Of a stretch of DNA of 64,000 nt, positions 45,731 through 55,173 are shown piece after piece. The position numbers and the translations under genes were made by a program. The notes under the pieces are model-generated. The model did not search any database, had not been told where the DNA came from, and saw only the letters and a list, made by a program, of their open reading frames with translations. The stretch covers positions 124,001 through 188,000 of the forward strand of contig NZ_QEYE01000001.1 in NCBI RefSeq assembly GCF_003122205.1, written 5' to 3'. The number at the start of each line of letters is the position of its first letter. Within the stretch, counting starts at the first letter, position 1. This stretch comes from Maritimibacter sp. 55A14. GTDB lineage: Bacteria; Pseudomonadota; Alphaproteobacteria; Rhodobacterales; Rhodobacteraceae.

Positions 45731-46531
45731 TCACCGCGGGGTCAGGAACGAGCGTTCGGACCCGCCCAGGATGAAGGCGATCATCTCGCGCAGATGGGCG
45801 TTGCCGCTGCCCGCGGCCTCCAGCTTCGCGGCGCGGTCCTGAAAGCTGCCCTCGCCGGTGGCCAGCGCCCGGTAGGCGGCGCGCAACTCGGCGATCTCGG
45901 CGCGCGACAGGCCGCGGCGCTTGAGCCCCACCAGGTTGAGCCCGTCGAGCCGCCCGCGCGGCCCCTGCACCAACCCGTAGGGGATCACGTCATGGGTGAC
46001 CATCGTCACCGCGCCGACGATCGCGCCCTTGCCCACGCGCACGAATTGGTGGATGCCCGACAGCCCGCCGATCACAACCCCGTCGCCGATCACGCAATGG
46101 CCCGCGAGTGCCACGTCATTGGCCAGGATCACGCTGCTGCCCACCTGCGCGTCATGGCCCACATGCGCGCCGGTCATCAACAGGCAGTCGTCGCCCACGC
46201 GCGTGACCCGGCCGCCGCCCTCGGTCCCGGTGTTGAGCGTCGCGCCCTCGCGGATGCGCACGCGGCGGCCCACCTCCAGCCGCGAGGCCTCGCCCTTGTA
46301 TTTCAGATCCTGCGGCACCTCGCCCACGCAGGCGAAGGGAAAGATCACCGTGCCCTCGCCGATGCTCGTATGGCCGGTGACGACGGCATGGCTCTTGACC
46401 TCGACACCCGCCGCCAGCCGCACATCCGGGCCGATCACCGAAAAGGGGCCGATCCGGCAGTCCGCGCCGATCTCCGCGCCGTCTTCCACGATGGCCGCGC
46501 CATGGATCTGCGCCGAGGGGTGAATCGCCAT
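45731..46531 (-). CDS. lpxA: UDP-N-acetylglucosamine O-acyltransferase
   Basis: The first lipid A enzyme, a 266-residue left-handed beta-helix acyltransferase. Hexapeptide repeats run from IHPSAQIHGAAIVEDGAEIGADCRIGPF through about residue 190, and the catalytic-His region is HVGHDAQVGSSVILANDVALAGH. The C-terminal helical part (LNLVGLKRRGLSRAEIAELRAAYRAL) is also typical. Eight bases separate it from fabZ. Confidence 0.96.
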   Translation of the reverse strand: MAIHPSAQIHGAAIVEDGAEIGADCRIGPFSVIGPDVRLAAGVEVKSHAVVTGHTSIGEGTVIFPFACVGEVPQDLKYKGEASRLEVGRRVRIREGATLNTGTEGGGRVTRVGDDCLLMTGAHVGHDAQVGSSVILANDVALAGHCVIGDGVVIGGLSGIHQFVRVGKGAIVGAVTMVTHDVIPYGLVQGPRGRLDGLNLVGLKRRGLSRAEIAELRAAYRALATGEGSFQDRAAKLEAAGSGNAHLREMIAFILGGSERSFLTPR

Positions 46532-46539
46532 CAGGCGGC

Positions 46540-47016
46540 CTATTTGTTGTCGCCGGGAAGCACGATCATGGCCGAGAACTCGGCCTCGGCGGCCTTTTCG
46601 CCATCGACCATGCCGATGCCTTCGAATTTCCAGATCTTCCCGTGCCCGCGCAGCACGTTCACGTGCAGCTCCAGCACATCGCCCGGCACCACCTGCCGGC
46701 GGAACCGCGTCTTGTCGAGCGTCATGAAATAGACCAGAGGATGCTTGTCCACCAGATCGAGCGTCCAGCCCACGAGGACGCCTGACGTCTGCGCCATGGC
46801 CTCGATGATCGTGACGCCGGGCATCACCGGCTTGGTCGGAAAATGTCCCTGGAAATGCGGCTCGTTAAAGGTGACGTTCTTGACCCCGACGGCGCTCTCT
46901 GCGGGGAGGATGTCGCGCACCCGGTCGATCAGGAGAAACGGGTAGCGATGCGGAATGATCCGCTGGATCAGAGAGATATCCGCTTCGTCCAGCGGCGGTT
47001 GAGACGCATCCATCAT
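46540..47016 (-). CDS. fabZ: 3-hydroxyacyl-ACP dehydratase FabZ
   Basis: A 158-residue hot-dog-fold dehydratase of fatty acid elongation. Catalytic residues are His58 ([16 protein letters not shown]) and Glu72 (IIEAMAQ), in the canonical arrangement. The opening [17 protein letters not shown] is diagnostic. It sits with lpxA, as in many Gram-negative genomes, where FabZ balances fatty acid supply for lipid A. lpxD, which often precedes fabZ, is missing here. Confidence 0.96.
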   Translation of the reverse strand: MMDASQPPLDEADISLIQRIIPHRYPFLLIDRVRDILPAESAVGVKNVTFNEPHFQGHFPTKPVMPGVTIIEAMAQTSGVLVGWTLDLVDKHPLVYFMTLDKTRFRRQVVPGDVLELHVNVLRGHGKIWKFEGIGMVDGEKAAEAEFSAMIVLPGDNK

Positions 47017-47126
47017 CGTCGGGAAACCCTTCCAGTTCTGCGGGCCGTCGCGGGCCTCCGCTCCTGACTAGCAAGCCGCCCCCGGACTGGCAAGCGCCAG
47101 CCCTATCCCAGCCACCGGTCCGGTTC

Positions 47127-47789
47127 TTACTCTGACGCGGGCGCCGGCGGCGCGTCCCCGGTCGGCTCGGGCGGTTCGTCCACAGGCGCGCCGGGCGCCG
47201 GCGCGGGCGGCTCGGCGGGCGTGTCCTCGCCGATCTGCGACCCGTCTCCCAGTTCGGCGTTCACGCGCTCGATCGCGATATCGGTGATGTCGATGCTGCC
47301 CGCCGACAGGATGATCGCCCGGTCCTGCAACAGAACGGCCGCGCCGGCTTCCTGCACGATGCCCAGCAGCACCGGCAGCGAGGCCTCGAAGAAGCGCTGG
47401 CGTTCGGATTCGGTTCGTACCTCGATGTCGCGTGCTTTCTTGTCCTGGCGGGCGCGGATCGCGACAACCCGTTCGTCGAAGGCGTCGGCCAGATCACGAA
47501 ACTGGGCCGCATCCATCTCGGGGCGCCTTTCGGTCAGCTCGCGTTCCTCGGCGGTCAGCTCCGCCTCGATCCGCCGGTTCTCCGCCGCCAGGTCGTTGGC
47601 CTGCTGCTCCAGCTCGCGCAGCACGCGCTGGCCGAAATCCGACTGCGAGAAGAGCCGCTCCTGATCGAGGGTCAGCACCGGGCTGCGCGGCAGGCCGTCC
47701 TGTGCCGCTGCCACCACAGGCAACCAGGCCGCGATCAGCCAGGCCAGCGCGGCCCCCAGTATTCGCGCCGGGCCTCGCCGCCCCATCAT
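47127..47789 (-). CDS. skp: OmpH/Skp-family periplasmic chaperone
   Basis: A 220-residue exported protein with a signal peptide (about 1-29, ending VAAAQ), a helical coiled-coil core (ELEQQANDLAAENRRIEAELTAEERELTERRPEM) and the Skp oligomerisation strand VLTLDQERLFSQSDFGQRV. Skp trimers guide unfolded outer-membrane proteins to BamA. The C-terminal 45 residues are a Pro/Ala/Glu-rich tail, longer than in the E. coli protein. It starts three bases after the bamA stop. Confidence 0.88.
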   Translation of the reverse strand: MMGRRGPARILGAALAWLIAAWLPVVAAAQDGLPRSPVLTLDQERLFSQSDFGQRVLRELEQQANDLAAENRRIEAELTAEERELTERRPEMDAAQFRDLADAFDERVVAIRARQDKKARDIEVRTESERQRFFEASLPVLLGIVQEAGAAVLLQDRAIILSAGSIDITDIAIERVNAELGDGSQIGEDTPAEPPAPAPGAPVDEPPEPTGDAPPAPASE

Positions 47790-47791
47790 CG

Positions 47792-50125
47792 TCAGAACTG
47801 CGTGCTGACGGTGAAGTCGAAGGCCCGCGTCTCGTCCTCGGGCTCTTTCATGAGCGCCTTGGAAAAGTTGAATCGCAGCGGCCCCAACCCGGTCTGCCAG
47901 AAGACCGAGAAGCCGATGGCGGAGCGCAGAGCAAAGCCATCATCAACCGGCACGCCGCCCGTGCCAATCGTGTCGTCGAGTCCCCAGAGCGAGCCGACAT
48001 CTAGGAACACGCCGCCGCGCACACCGAATTCCTCGGGCAGGCCGACCGGGAACTGCGCCTCGAAGCGGGCAACCGCGAAGTAGTTGCCGCCCAGACCGTC
48101 CTGGTTGACGGAATTCACGTCACGCGGGCCGATGCCGCGGAAATCGAAGCCGCGCATCTGCTGGGAACTGAGGTTGAACCGGTCGGTCAGCCGGGAGTCG
48201 TCGCTCAGCATGATGAGCCCGCCCACCTCCAGCTCCGCGCTCAGCGTGATCTCCTCGTTGCGGATACGCTTTTGCGCGCCGATCAGTGCGGTGGACTTGA
48301 CGTATTCGACATCGCCGCCCAGCCCCGCGACATCGCTGGAAAAGGTCAGGATCACGCCTGCAGTGGGATCGAGTCCCGTCCGCCGCGTGTCGTAGGAGTA
48401 GGAGAAGCCGACGGCACTGGTCAGGAAGGAGCCCTCGTCGCGCTGGATGATGGGCGAGTTGTTGGCGTCCACGCCACTCAGCTGGTCCTCGGAGATGCGG
48501 TAGCGAAGCTGGAGCCGCCCGTTCTCGGAGACCGGGAAGTCGATGGAGGGCTGGAAGCCGATCGACTGGGTATCGAACTCCGCATTGTCCTGATCGGTCC
48601 GCCGCCGGAAGAAGAGCTTCATTCCGACGCCCAGATCACGGTCGAGGAAGCCGGGCTCGCGAAAGTCCAGATCGAGCGTGCGCGTCTCCTGCGCGGTGTT
48701 CACCGCGAAGCGCAGGAACTGCCCGCGGCCCAGGAAGTTGCGTTCCTCGAATGAAGCGCCGATGCCGGGGCCGTCGTCGGTGCTGAAGCTCAGCCCCAGC
48801 GACAGCGTGCCGGTGGGCTGTTCCTCGACATTGACGTCGATGATGCGCTGTTCGGGGCCGGACCCTTCGGAGGCGTTCACGTCGGAATTCGCGAAGAAAC
48901 CCAGCGCGCGGATGCGCTGCGCGGCCTGACGAATCTCGCGCGGGTTGAACGGATCGCCCTCGACGACATGGAACTGGCGCCGGATCACCCGGTCCACCGT
49001 GGTCGTGTTGCCCTCGATGTCGATGCGCTCGATGAAGACGCGCTCGCCCCGGATGATGTCAAACTCGACATCGAGCGTCAGATCCGCGTCGTTGCGGGTG
49101 ATCCGCGGCTCGACCCGGATGAAATCGAGCCCGTCACGCACCGCCAGCCGCTCCATCCGCGCGATGGCGCGGTCCACCAGCGCCGGCGAATAGGTGATGC
49201 CGGGGCGGATGCGCAGCACCTTGTGGTATTTTTCCGGGTCGATCTCGGGCAGGTCCGACACGGTGGTGATCTCGCCGAATTCGAAAGACTGACCCTCGCG
49301 GATATGGAAAGTCAGGAAGAAGGCGTCGCGGTCGCGGGAAAATTCCTGCGTCACCGACAGGATCTCGAAATCCACGTAGCCGCGCGAGCTGTAGAAATCC
49401 GTCAGCTCCTGCCGGTCGAAGTCGATTCTATCGGCGATATATGTGTCGCTGCCGATAATGCGCCGCAGGATGCCCGCCTGCTTGGTCTGGAGCACGCGGC
49501 GCAGACGGCGGTCGGAGAAGCTGCGGTTGCCCACGAAACTCAGGCGCTCGACCTCCACGACGCCGCCCTCGCGGATCTCGAAGATCAGATCGACGCGGTT
49601 GTCGGTACGCCGGATGATGACGGGTTTCACACGCGCGGCCATGCGGCCGGTCTGGCGATAGGCGTCGGCGATGTTGTTGGCGTCGCGTTCGGCCTGGGCG
49701 GGGTTGTAGACACGCCGTGGCTGCGATTCGACGATCGCCGTCAGCGCCTCGTCGTTGAGCCGCTTGTTGCCCTCGAAATTGATCCGGCTGATGGTCGGGA
49801 ACTCACGCACCCGGATCAGCAGTTGCGCGCCCTGCGGCACGACCTCGACGGATTCGAACAGCCCGGTCCCGATCAGGTTCTGATAGGCGTCGTTCACCGC
49901 GCCCGTCGTCACGGCCTGACCGCGGGGGATGCCCGCGAATGTCTCGATCGAGGAGCTTTCGATCCGCTGGTTGCCTTCCACCACGACGGAGGTGAAGCGG
50001 TAGCTCTGCGACGCGGCCGGCCCGGCGGGCAGGATCAGCGCCAATACGAGTGTCAGGAAGGCCATTCCGGCGATGACCTGCACCCAGCGCATCGTCCGGT
50101 TTTCATTCACTGATCTGGACGTCAT
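47792..50125 (-). CDS. bamA: Outer membrane protein assembly factor BamA
   Basis: A 777-residue Omp85 protein. After a signal segment (about 12-40, ending AASQ), five POTRA domains run to about residue 420, beginning YRFTSVVVEGNQRIESSSIETFAGI. The 16-strand barrel follows, with the VRGF-type loop motif as MRGFDFRGIGPRD and a final barrel strand ending FTVSTQF with terminal Phe. The annotated start has 11 residues before a second Met (MRWVQVIAGMAFL) at 50092, which gives a tidier signal peptide. A near-consensus promoter lies upstream at 50159-50187. Confidence 0.96.
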   Translation of the reverse strand: MTSRSVNENRTMRWVQVIAGMAFLTLVLALILPAGPAASQSYRFTSVVVEGNQRIESSSIETFAGIPRGQAVTTGAVNDAYQNLIGTGLFESVEVVPQGAQLLIRVREFPTISRINFEGNKRLNDEALTAIVESQPRRVYNPAQAERDANNIADAYRQTGRMAARVKPVIIRRTDNRVDLIFEIREGGVVEVERLSFVGNRSFSDRRLRRVLQTKQAGILRRIIGSDTYIADRIDFDRQELTDFYSSRGYVDFEILSVTQEFSRDRDAFFLTFHIREGQSFEFGEITTVSDLPEIDPEKYHKVLRIRPGITYSPALVDRAIARMERLAVRDGLDFIRVEPRITRNDADLTLDVEFDIIRGERVFIERIDIEGNTTTVDRVIRRQFHVVEGDPFNPREIRQAAQRIRALGFFANSDVNASEGSGPEQRIIDVNVEEQPTGTLSLGLSFSTDDGPGIGASFEERNFLGRGQFLRFAVNTAQETRTLDLDFREPGFLDRDLGVGMKLFFRRRTDQDNAEFDTQSIGFQPSIDFPVSENGRLQLRYRISEDQLSGVDANNSPIIQRDEGSFLTSAVGFSYSYDTRRTGLDPTAGVILTFSSDVAGLGGDVEYVKSTALIGAQKRIRNEEITLSAELEVGGLIMLSDDSRLTDRFNLSSQQMRGFDFRGIGPRDVNSVNQDGLGGNYFAVARFEAQFPVGLPEEFGVRGGVFLDVGSLWGLDDTIGTGGVPVDDGFALRSAIGFSVFWQTGLGPLRFNFSKALMKEPEDETRAFDFTVSTQF

Positions 50126-50158
50126 TCTGGGAGCCCCGCCTCACACGCAATCGAAGCC

Positions 50159-50187
50159 TGAATAGAGCGTATGGGGGGGCTTGTCAA
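50159..50187 (-). promoter_or_regulatory. Promoter of the bamA-skp-fabZ-lpxAIB operon
   Basis: On the minus strand TTGACA (50187-50182), a 17-base spacer containing a run of seven Cs, and TATTCA (50164-50159) form a very good sigma-70-type promoter 34 bases before the annotated bamA start. It implies the operon can be read independently of rseP upstream. Confidence 0.7.
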
Positions 50188-50271
50188 AAGCCCAGAAACG
50201 CGAGGCGGCGCTGTTGAAAACAGCGACCGCCCGAGCATGCAAACGTGAGGGGTTAATGACGAAAGTTCTGG

Positions 50272-50397
50272 TCAGACAGGGATGAACCAGGCCAACACGC
50301 CCAGAGACGCCGCAATCGCGCACGCATAGACCAGAAGGTCCGCGTTCAGGTCGATCAGCAGCGCAAGTCCCCTGTATCCGGCATGTAGCTGGCGCAT
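50272..50397 (-). CDS. 41-residue membrane protein between rseP and bamA
   Basis: ATG at 50397 opens a 41-codon frame beginning MRQLHAGYRGLALLIDLN and ending in a stop at 50274-50272. After a polar N-terminal 18 residues it has one hydrophobic helix (LLVYACAIAASLGVLAWFIPV). GAAAGG stands 14-9 bases before the start. The layout (aromatic/basic head, IDLN, single C-terminal helix) resembles small hypothetical membrane proteins I associate with Rhodobacteraceae, but no function is known to me. It lies 67 bases after rseP in the same direction. Confidence 0.7.
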   Translation of the reverse strand: MRQLHAGYRGLALLIDLNADLLVYACAIAASLGVLAWFIPV

Positions 50398-50464
50398 TTT
50401 ACTGAGCCTTTCCAATCATCCTCATAAAAAAATAGCCAAGGATTATGGCGCAAATTTGTCGGGA

Positions 50465-51808
50465 TCAGGGACAGAACAAGTCGTTCGTCAGCCCGAAGAC
50501 CATCAGCGAAAGGATCAGCGTGAGCCCGACCGTCATCATGATCTGGAGCGCCCGGTCGCTGGGCGGACGGCCGGTCACCGCCTCGTAGCCGAAGAAGACC
50601 AGATGCCCGCCATCGAGAACCGGAATCGGAAAGAGGTTGAGCATCCCGACCGCGGTGGACAGCACCGCGATGAACCAGATGAAGCTCTCCAGCCCCTGGC
50701 TGGCCGCCGCGCCCGAGACTTCGGCAATGCCGATCGGCCCCTGAAGGTTGCAGGAACTGATCGCGCCGGTGACCATGTGCCACAGCCCGCTCAGGCTGCC
50801 GGTGATCACCCCCCAGGTCCGCTCGGAACCCAGTTTCAGCGCCTCCAGCGGGCCGGGGGTATAGGTATGGGGCTCGAAGAATGTGCTTCCGGTGATGCCG
50901 ATCAGCTTGCGCGTCTCCCAGCCGCCCTCGTCCGCCGGCAGATCGACGATCTTGGGCAGCAGCGCAATCTCCAATGTCTGGCCCGACCGCCAGATCGTCA
51001 GGCGCAGCGGATCGGTGCCCGACTGCGTGACCGCGTTCTTGAGTTCGTTGAAGCTCGCGATGGGCTGGCCGTCCACCGCGCGGATCATGTCGCCGGCTTC
51101 CAGCCCCGCGGCGATCGCGGCCGAACGCGGCTGCACGCTCGAAACAAGCGGCGGCATCGGGAACGGGCCCTCCACCGTCATCCGGGTGCTGTCGCGTTCC
51201 ACCAGATAGGACTTGCTCGGCGCGGGCGCGGCGGAGTCGGCATAGTCGAAATAGGCCTCGAAGGAGGGCACCTCGTTACCGTCCACGGCCAGAATCCGGT
51301 CGCCCGGCTGCAACTCCACGGGAATGTCCTGCGGCAGCGGCTTGAGCGCGCCCACGATGGGCGTGTCGCGGGCCAGCCCGCCGACGATGAAGACCATTGC
51401 GAAGACCAGGATCGACAGGATGAAGTTGGCGACCGGCCCCGCCGCAACCGTCGCCGAACGCGCCCAGAGCGGCGCGCCATGCATCGTGTCGCCGTGGATG
51501 TTGGAGCCTCTCGCGGCCTCCAGCGCGGCGTCGTCCCGGCCGCTCGCCGCATCCGCGTCGCCCAGGAATTTCACGTATCCGCCGAATGGCAGCGCCGCGA
51601 CCTGCCAGCGCGTACCGCGCGCATCGACCCGCGACCAGAGCACCGGGCCGAACCCCAGCGAGAAGACCTCCGCCCCGATGCCACACCAGCGCCCGACGAT
51701 ATAATGGCCGAACTCGTGCACGAAAACGATGATGCTCAGGGCCAGTATGAAGGCGATGACCGTGGCGGCGAAACCGCCGAACGACGGCAACAGGGAGACG
51801 ATATCCAA
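50465..51808 (-). CDS. rseP: RIP metalloprotease RseP
   Basis: A 447-residue site-2 zinc protease in the inner membrane, which cuts membrane-bound anti-sigma factors and leftover signal peptides. The zinc motif HEFGH is at 31-35 in the first helix, and the third ligand is in IPVLDGGHLVFF near 395. Two PDZ domains occupy about 150-300 (LQPGDRILAVDGNEVPSF and LEAGDMIRAVDGQPIASF). Four membrane helices are predicted. It follows dxr by eight bases. Confidence 0.94.
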   Translation of the reverse strand: MDIVSLLPSFGGFAATVIAFILALSIIVFVHEFGHYIVGRWCGIGAEVFSLGFGPVLWSRVDARGTRWQVAALPFGGYVKFLGDADAASGRDDAALEAARGSNIHGDTMHGAPLWARSATVAAGPVANFILSILVFAMVFIVGGLARDTPIVGALKPLPQDIPVELQPGDRILAVDGNEVPSFEAYFDYADSAAPAPSKSYLVERDSTRMTVEGPFPMPPLVSSVQPRSAAIAAGLEAGDMIRAVDGQPIASFNELKNAVTQSGTDPLRLTIWRSGQTLEIALLPKIVDLPADEGGWETRKLIGITGSTFFEPHTYTPGPLEALKLGSERTWGVITGSLSGLWHMVTGAISSCNLQGPIGIAEVSGAAASQGLESFIWFIAVLSTAVGMLNLFPIPVLDGGHLVFFGYEAVTGRPPSDRALQIMMTVGLTLILSLMVFGLTNDLFCP

Positions 51809-51816
51809 ACTTGTCC

Positions 51817-52998
51817 TCAGCTCTGGTTCAGGCGGCTTGCCGCTTCTTGCGTTGTCCTACGAGCCAGATGGTCCGTCGCCAGCACGCTATCAAGGGTGAA
51901 TGTGGCACCGGTAAGGTCACCTTGGGCCATCAGCTTGTCGAGCGTCACCTCCACCAGCGGCGCCATGTCGGCAAAGCCGATCTGCCCGGCGAGGAAGGCA
52001 TCGAGCGCGCTTTCCTTGGCCGCGTTGAAGGCCGCGCCCGCCAGGCCGCCGGCCTGCATCACCCCGCGGGCCAGGCGCAGGGCGGGGAAGCGCGCCTCGT
52101 CGGGCGCATGGAAGTCGAGCCGCGCGATCTCGGCCAGGTCGAGCCGCGCCACCGGCAGCGCGGCCCGGTCGGGCCAGTTAAGCGCATAGCCGATCGCGTG
52201 CCGCATGTCGGGCGGTCCCAGATGCGCCATCAGCCCGCCATCGGCGAAGCCGACCAGCGCGTGGACGATGGATTGCGGGTGAATCAGCACCTCGATCTGT
52301 CCCGGCGAGAAATCGAAAAGCTCACGCGCTTCAATGACTTCCATCGCCTTGTTGAAAAGGCTTGCGCTGTCGATGGAAATCCGCTGCCCCATTCGCCAGT
52401 TGGGATGCGCCATCGCCTCCGCCACCGTCGCGCGGGCCAGCCTTTCGGCGGGCCAGTCGCGGAACGGCCCGCCCGAGGCGGTCAGGATCACCCGTTCCGC
52501 ATCGGCGCGCCTCTCGCCCGTCAGGGCCTGGAAGATCGCCGAATGCTCGCTGTCCACGGGCAGGATCGTCGCGCCGTGGCGCGCGGCCTCCGCGCGCATC
52601 AGCGGACCGGCGCAGACCATGCTCTCCTTGTTGGCCAGTGCCAGTGTGCCGCCATGCGCCAGCGCCCGCATCCCCGGCGCCAGACCCGCCGCGCCGACGA
52701 TGGCCGACATCACCCAGTCGGCGGGCCGCGCGGCGGCCTCCAGCAGCGCGGCGGAACCGGCGGCCGCCGCCACCCCGCTGCCGGCAAGCGCGGCGCGCAG
52801 AGGCTCCAGGCAGTCGTCGAAGGCGGTCACGGCGATCTCGGCCTTGAGACGCCGCGCCTGATCGGCCAGCAGCGCTACATTGCGCCCGCCGCTCAGCGCG
52901 ACCACGTCGAAGGCATCGGCGCCGCCGGCCTTGGCGATCAGGTCCGCCGTGTTGACGCCGATGGAGCCGGTCGCGCCGAAGATCGAGACCCGCCGCAT
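51817..52998 (-). CDS. dxr: 1-deoxy-D-xylulose 5-phosphate reductoisomerase
   Basis: Dxr forms MEP from DXP with NADPH in non-mevalonate isoprenoid synthesis. The 393-residue product starts RVSIFGATGSIGVNTADLI (NADPH loop) and contains LANKESMVCAGPL near 140, the metal/substrate site VDSEHSAIFQAL near 160, ASGGPFRD near 190, HPNWRMGQRISIDSASLFNKAMEVIEA near 215, and HPQSIVHALVGFADGG. Isoprenoid products feed UppS two genes upstream. Confidence 0.96.
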   Translation of the reverse strand: MRRVSIFGATGSIGVNTADLIAKAGGADAFDVVALSGGRNVALLADQARRLKAEIAVTAFDDCLEPLRAALAGSGVAAAAGSAALLEAAARPADWVMSAIVGAAGLAPGMRALAHGGTLALANKESMVCAGPLMRAEAARHGATILPVDSEHSAIFQALTGERRADAERVILTASGGPFRDWPAERLARATVAEAMAHPNWRMGQRISIDSASLFNKAMEVIEARELFDFSPGQIEVLIHPQSIVHALVGFADGGLMAHLGPPDMRHAIGYALNWPDRAALPVARLDLAEIARLDFHAPDEARFPALRLARGVMQAGGLAGAAFNAAKESALDAFLAGQIGFADMAPLVEVTLDKLMAQGDLTGATFTLDSVLATDHLARRTTQEAASRLNQS

Positions 52999-53002
52999 CG
53001 GC

Positions 53003-53791
53003 CTAGCCCCCCAGACCGGGCGGGAAGGCGAAGAGCACGGCGTAGAGCGCCAGCACCAGCGCCGCGCCCACCAGCCCGTCGAACCGGTCCATCAGCCCGC
53101 CGTGTCCGGGCAGGATATTGGACGCGTCCTTGACGCCCGCGCGCCGCTTGATCCAGCTTTCGGCGACATCGCCAAGCTGCGCGGCCAGGCACATCGCAAC
53201 CGAGAGTGCCATCAGCGGGTTGGCCCAGACGCCCTCGATGGAGGCGGCGAAGACCAGCCCTACCAGCGCCGCGCAGATCCAGCCCGCGACGGTGCCCGAC
53301 CAGGTCTTCTTGGGGCTGATCCGGGGCCAGAATTTCGGCCCCCCGATCAGCCGCCCGGCGAAATACCCCGCTACGTCGGAGGCGATCACCACAAGAACCA
53401 GCCACAGCATCCAGACGGGTCCGTCATCGGCGCGCAGCACCACCAGCGCCGATGTGGCCACCACCATCGCGGCAGCACCCAACGCGAAGGTCAGCCTGCG
53501 GCCGGGGGCCACAAGCGCGGCCATCGCGGGGACCACCAGCAGGCCCAGCGCACCCCAGGGCGCGGGCAGCACCGGCGCGGCCAGGACGGCGGCGGCGGCC
53601 ACGAGCGCGGGCTGCGGGGGCTGCGGCGCGCCCTGCATCCGCGCCAGTTCCCACACCATCAGCCCCGCGACCAGCGCGCAGAGAGTCAGGAAGGCCGCGC
53701 CGCCATACCAGACGGCCGCAAAACCCAGGAGGGCCATCACGGCGGCCGAGCCGGTGCGCGCGGCCAGGTCGGAAAAGCTTGCGCGGGCCAA
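53003..53791 (-). CDS. cdsA: Phosphatidate cytidylyltransferase
   Basis: A 262-residue inner-membrane enzyme making CDP-diacylglycerol for all phospholipids. Eight or so hydrophobic helices are predicted. The family signature is complete at about 200-232: SWIKRRAGVKDASNILPGHG followed by GLMDRFDG, with SDVAGYFAGRLIGGPKFWPRISPKKTW earlier. Four bases separate it from dxr and two from uppS. Confidence 0.94.
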   Translation of the reverse strand: MARASFSDLAARTGSAAVMALLGFAAVWYGGAAFLTLCALVAGLMVWELARMQGAPQPPQPALVAAAAVLAAPVLPAPWGALGLLVVPAMAALVAPGRRLTFALGAAAMVVATSALVVLRADDGPVWMLWLVLVVIASDVAGYFAGRLIGGPKFWPRISPKKTWSGTVAGWICAALVGLVFAASIEGVWANPLMALSVAMCLAAQLGDVAESWIKRRAGVKDASNILPGHGGLMDRFDGLVGAALVLALYAVLFAFPPGLGG

Positions 53792-53793
53792 GA

Positions 53794-54519
53794 CTACCCG
53801 GCCACCGCGCCGAACCGGCGTTCGCGCGTTTCGAACCGCGCCAGGCAGCGCGCGAACAGTTCGGGCGTGAAATCGGGCCAGAGCGTATCGACGAAATCGT
53901 ATTCGGCATAGGCCGACTGCCAGAGCAGGAAATTCGAGATCCGCGCCTCGCCGCTGGTGCGGATCACCAGGTCGGGGTCCGGCAGCACATGGGTGTCCAG
54001 GAAGCCCGCCAGCGTCTCGGCGCTGACCGCTTCGGGGTCGAGCCGGCCCGCCGCCACTTCGCGCGCCAGGCGCTGCGTGGCGCGCGCGACCTCGTCGCGG
54101 CCGCCGTAGTTCAGCGCGATAGTCAGATCAACGGTGGAATTTCCGGCCGTGAGTTCTTCCAGCCCGTCCATCATCGCGACAAGCTTGCGGTCCAGCCGGT
54201 TGCGATCGCCGATGAACCGCACCCGCACGCCGCGCTTCAAGAGCCGCTGCGCCTCATTGCGGATATAGCGGCGGAAAAGGGCCATCAGTCCCGCGACCTC
54301 GGGCTGCGTGCGCTTCCAGTTTTCCGTCGAGAAGGCGAAGATCGTCAGGTAGCGGACGCCGAGATCGGGGCACGCCTCGACGATCTCGCGCACACGCGCT
54401 GCACCGGCGCTGTGTCCGAAGAGCCGCGGGCGCCCGCGGCTCTGGGCCCAGCGCCCGTTGCCGTCCATGATGATCGCGACATGCATCCGCCGCGCGATCC
54501 CTGCCGCATCCTCAGCCAT
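53794..54519 (-). CDS. uppS: Isoprenyl transferase (undecaprenyl diphosphate synthase)
   Basis: A 241-residue cis-prenyltransferase that makes the C55 carrier for peptidoglycan and polysaccharide. Catalytic Asp19 lies in IIMDGNGRWAQSRG, followed by GHSAGAARVREIVEACPDLGVRYLTIFAFSTENW, and the C-terminal LVIRTSGEARISNFLLWQSAYAEYDFVDTLWPDF signature. The start follows the frr stop by 42 bases. Confidence 0.95.
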   Translation of the reverse strand: MAEDAAGIARRMHVAIIMDGNGRWAQSRGRPRLFGHSAGAARVREIVEACPDLGVRYLTIFAFSTENWKRTQPEVAGLMALFRRYIRNEAQRLLKRGVRVRFIGDRNRLDRKLVAMMDGLEELTAGNSTVDLTIALNYGGRDEVARATQRLAREVAAGRLDPEAVSAETLAGFLDTHVLPDPDLVIRTSGEARISNFLLWQSAYAEYDFVDTLWPDFTPELFARCLARFETRERRFGAVAG

Positions 54520-54561
54520 TCCGGGCCGCCCCGCCGCCGTGTCCGCCTGCCCGTGCCGGGG

Positions 54562-55128
54562 TCATACCTGCATGATTTCCTCTTGTTTGGATTCCAGCGC
54601 CTGATCCACATGCGCGATGGCCTTGTCGGTCAGTTCCTGGATCTCGTCATGCCAGATGCGCTCGTCATCCTCGCCCATGCCTGCCGCCCTGGCCTTCTTG
54701 AGCTGGTCCATGCCGTCTTTTCGCACGTTGCGGATCGCCACGCGCGCGTGTTCGGCATATTGCGCGGCGACACGGGAAAGCTCGCGGCGGCGTTCCTCGT
54801 TCAGTTCGGGGATCGGCAGGCGGATGATCGGCCCGTCCGTCTGCGGGTTGATGCCCAGACCGGAATTCCGGATCGCCTTCTCCACCGCGCCGATCAGGCT
54901 CTTGTCCCAGACATTCACCGTGATCATCCGCGGCTCCGGCACATTCACGGTGCCGCACTGGTTGATCGGCATGGTGGAGCCGTAGGCCTCCACCATCACC
55001 GGGTCCAGCATGGAGGCCGAGGCCCGCCCCGTGCGCAGCGATGCGAATTCGGAGCGCAGCGCGCTCATCGCGCCGTCCATCCGGCGTTGCAGATCGTCTA
55101 GATCAATCTCGAGGTCATCTCCCGACAT
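54562..55128 (-). CDS. frr: Ribosome recycling factor
   Basis: Frr, with EF-G, splits post-termination ribosomes. The 188-residue two-domain protein shows [21 protein letters not shown] near residue 32, [29 protein letters not shown] near 100 and [13 protein letters not shown] near 133. It has normal length and sits in the usual pyrH-frr-uppS-cdsA order. Confidence 0.97.
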   Translation of the reverse strand: MSGDDLEIDLDDLQRRMDGAMSALRSEFASLRTGRASASMLDPVMVEAYGSTMPINQCGTVNVPEPRMITVNVWDKSLIGAVEKAIRNSGLGINPQTDGPIIRLPIPELNEERRRELSRVAAQYAEHARVAIRNVRKDGMDQLKKARAAGMGEDDERIWHDEIQELTDKAIAHVDQALESKQEEIMQV

Positions 55129-55173
55129 GGCCCGTCTCGCCCTTCTGGTCTCTTCAACGGCTCTATAGCCGCT

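Noticed and set aside
50141-50323. A 60-codon minus-strand frame upstream of bamA
   Set aside because: It overlaps the 41-residue membrane protein gene in another frame and the bamA promoter, has no ribosome-binding site and no domain-like features.
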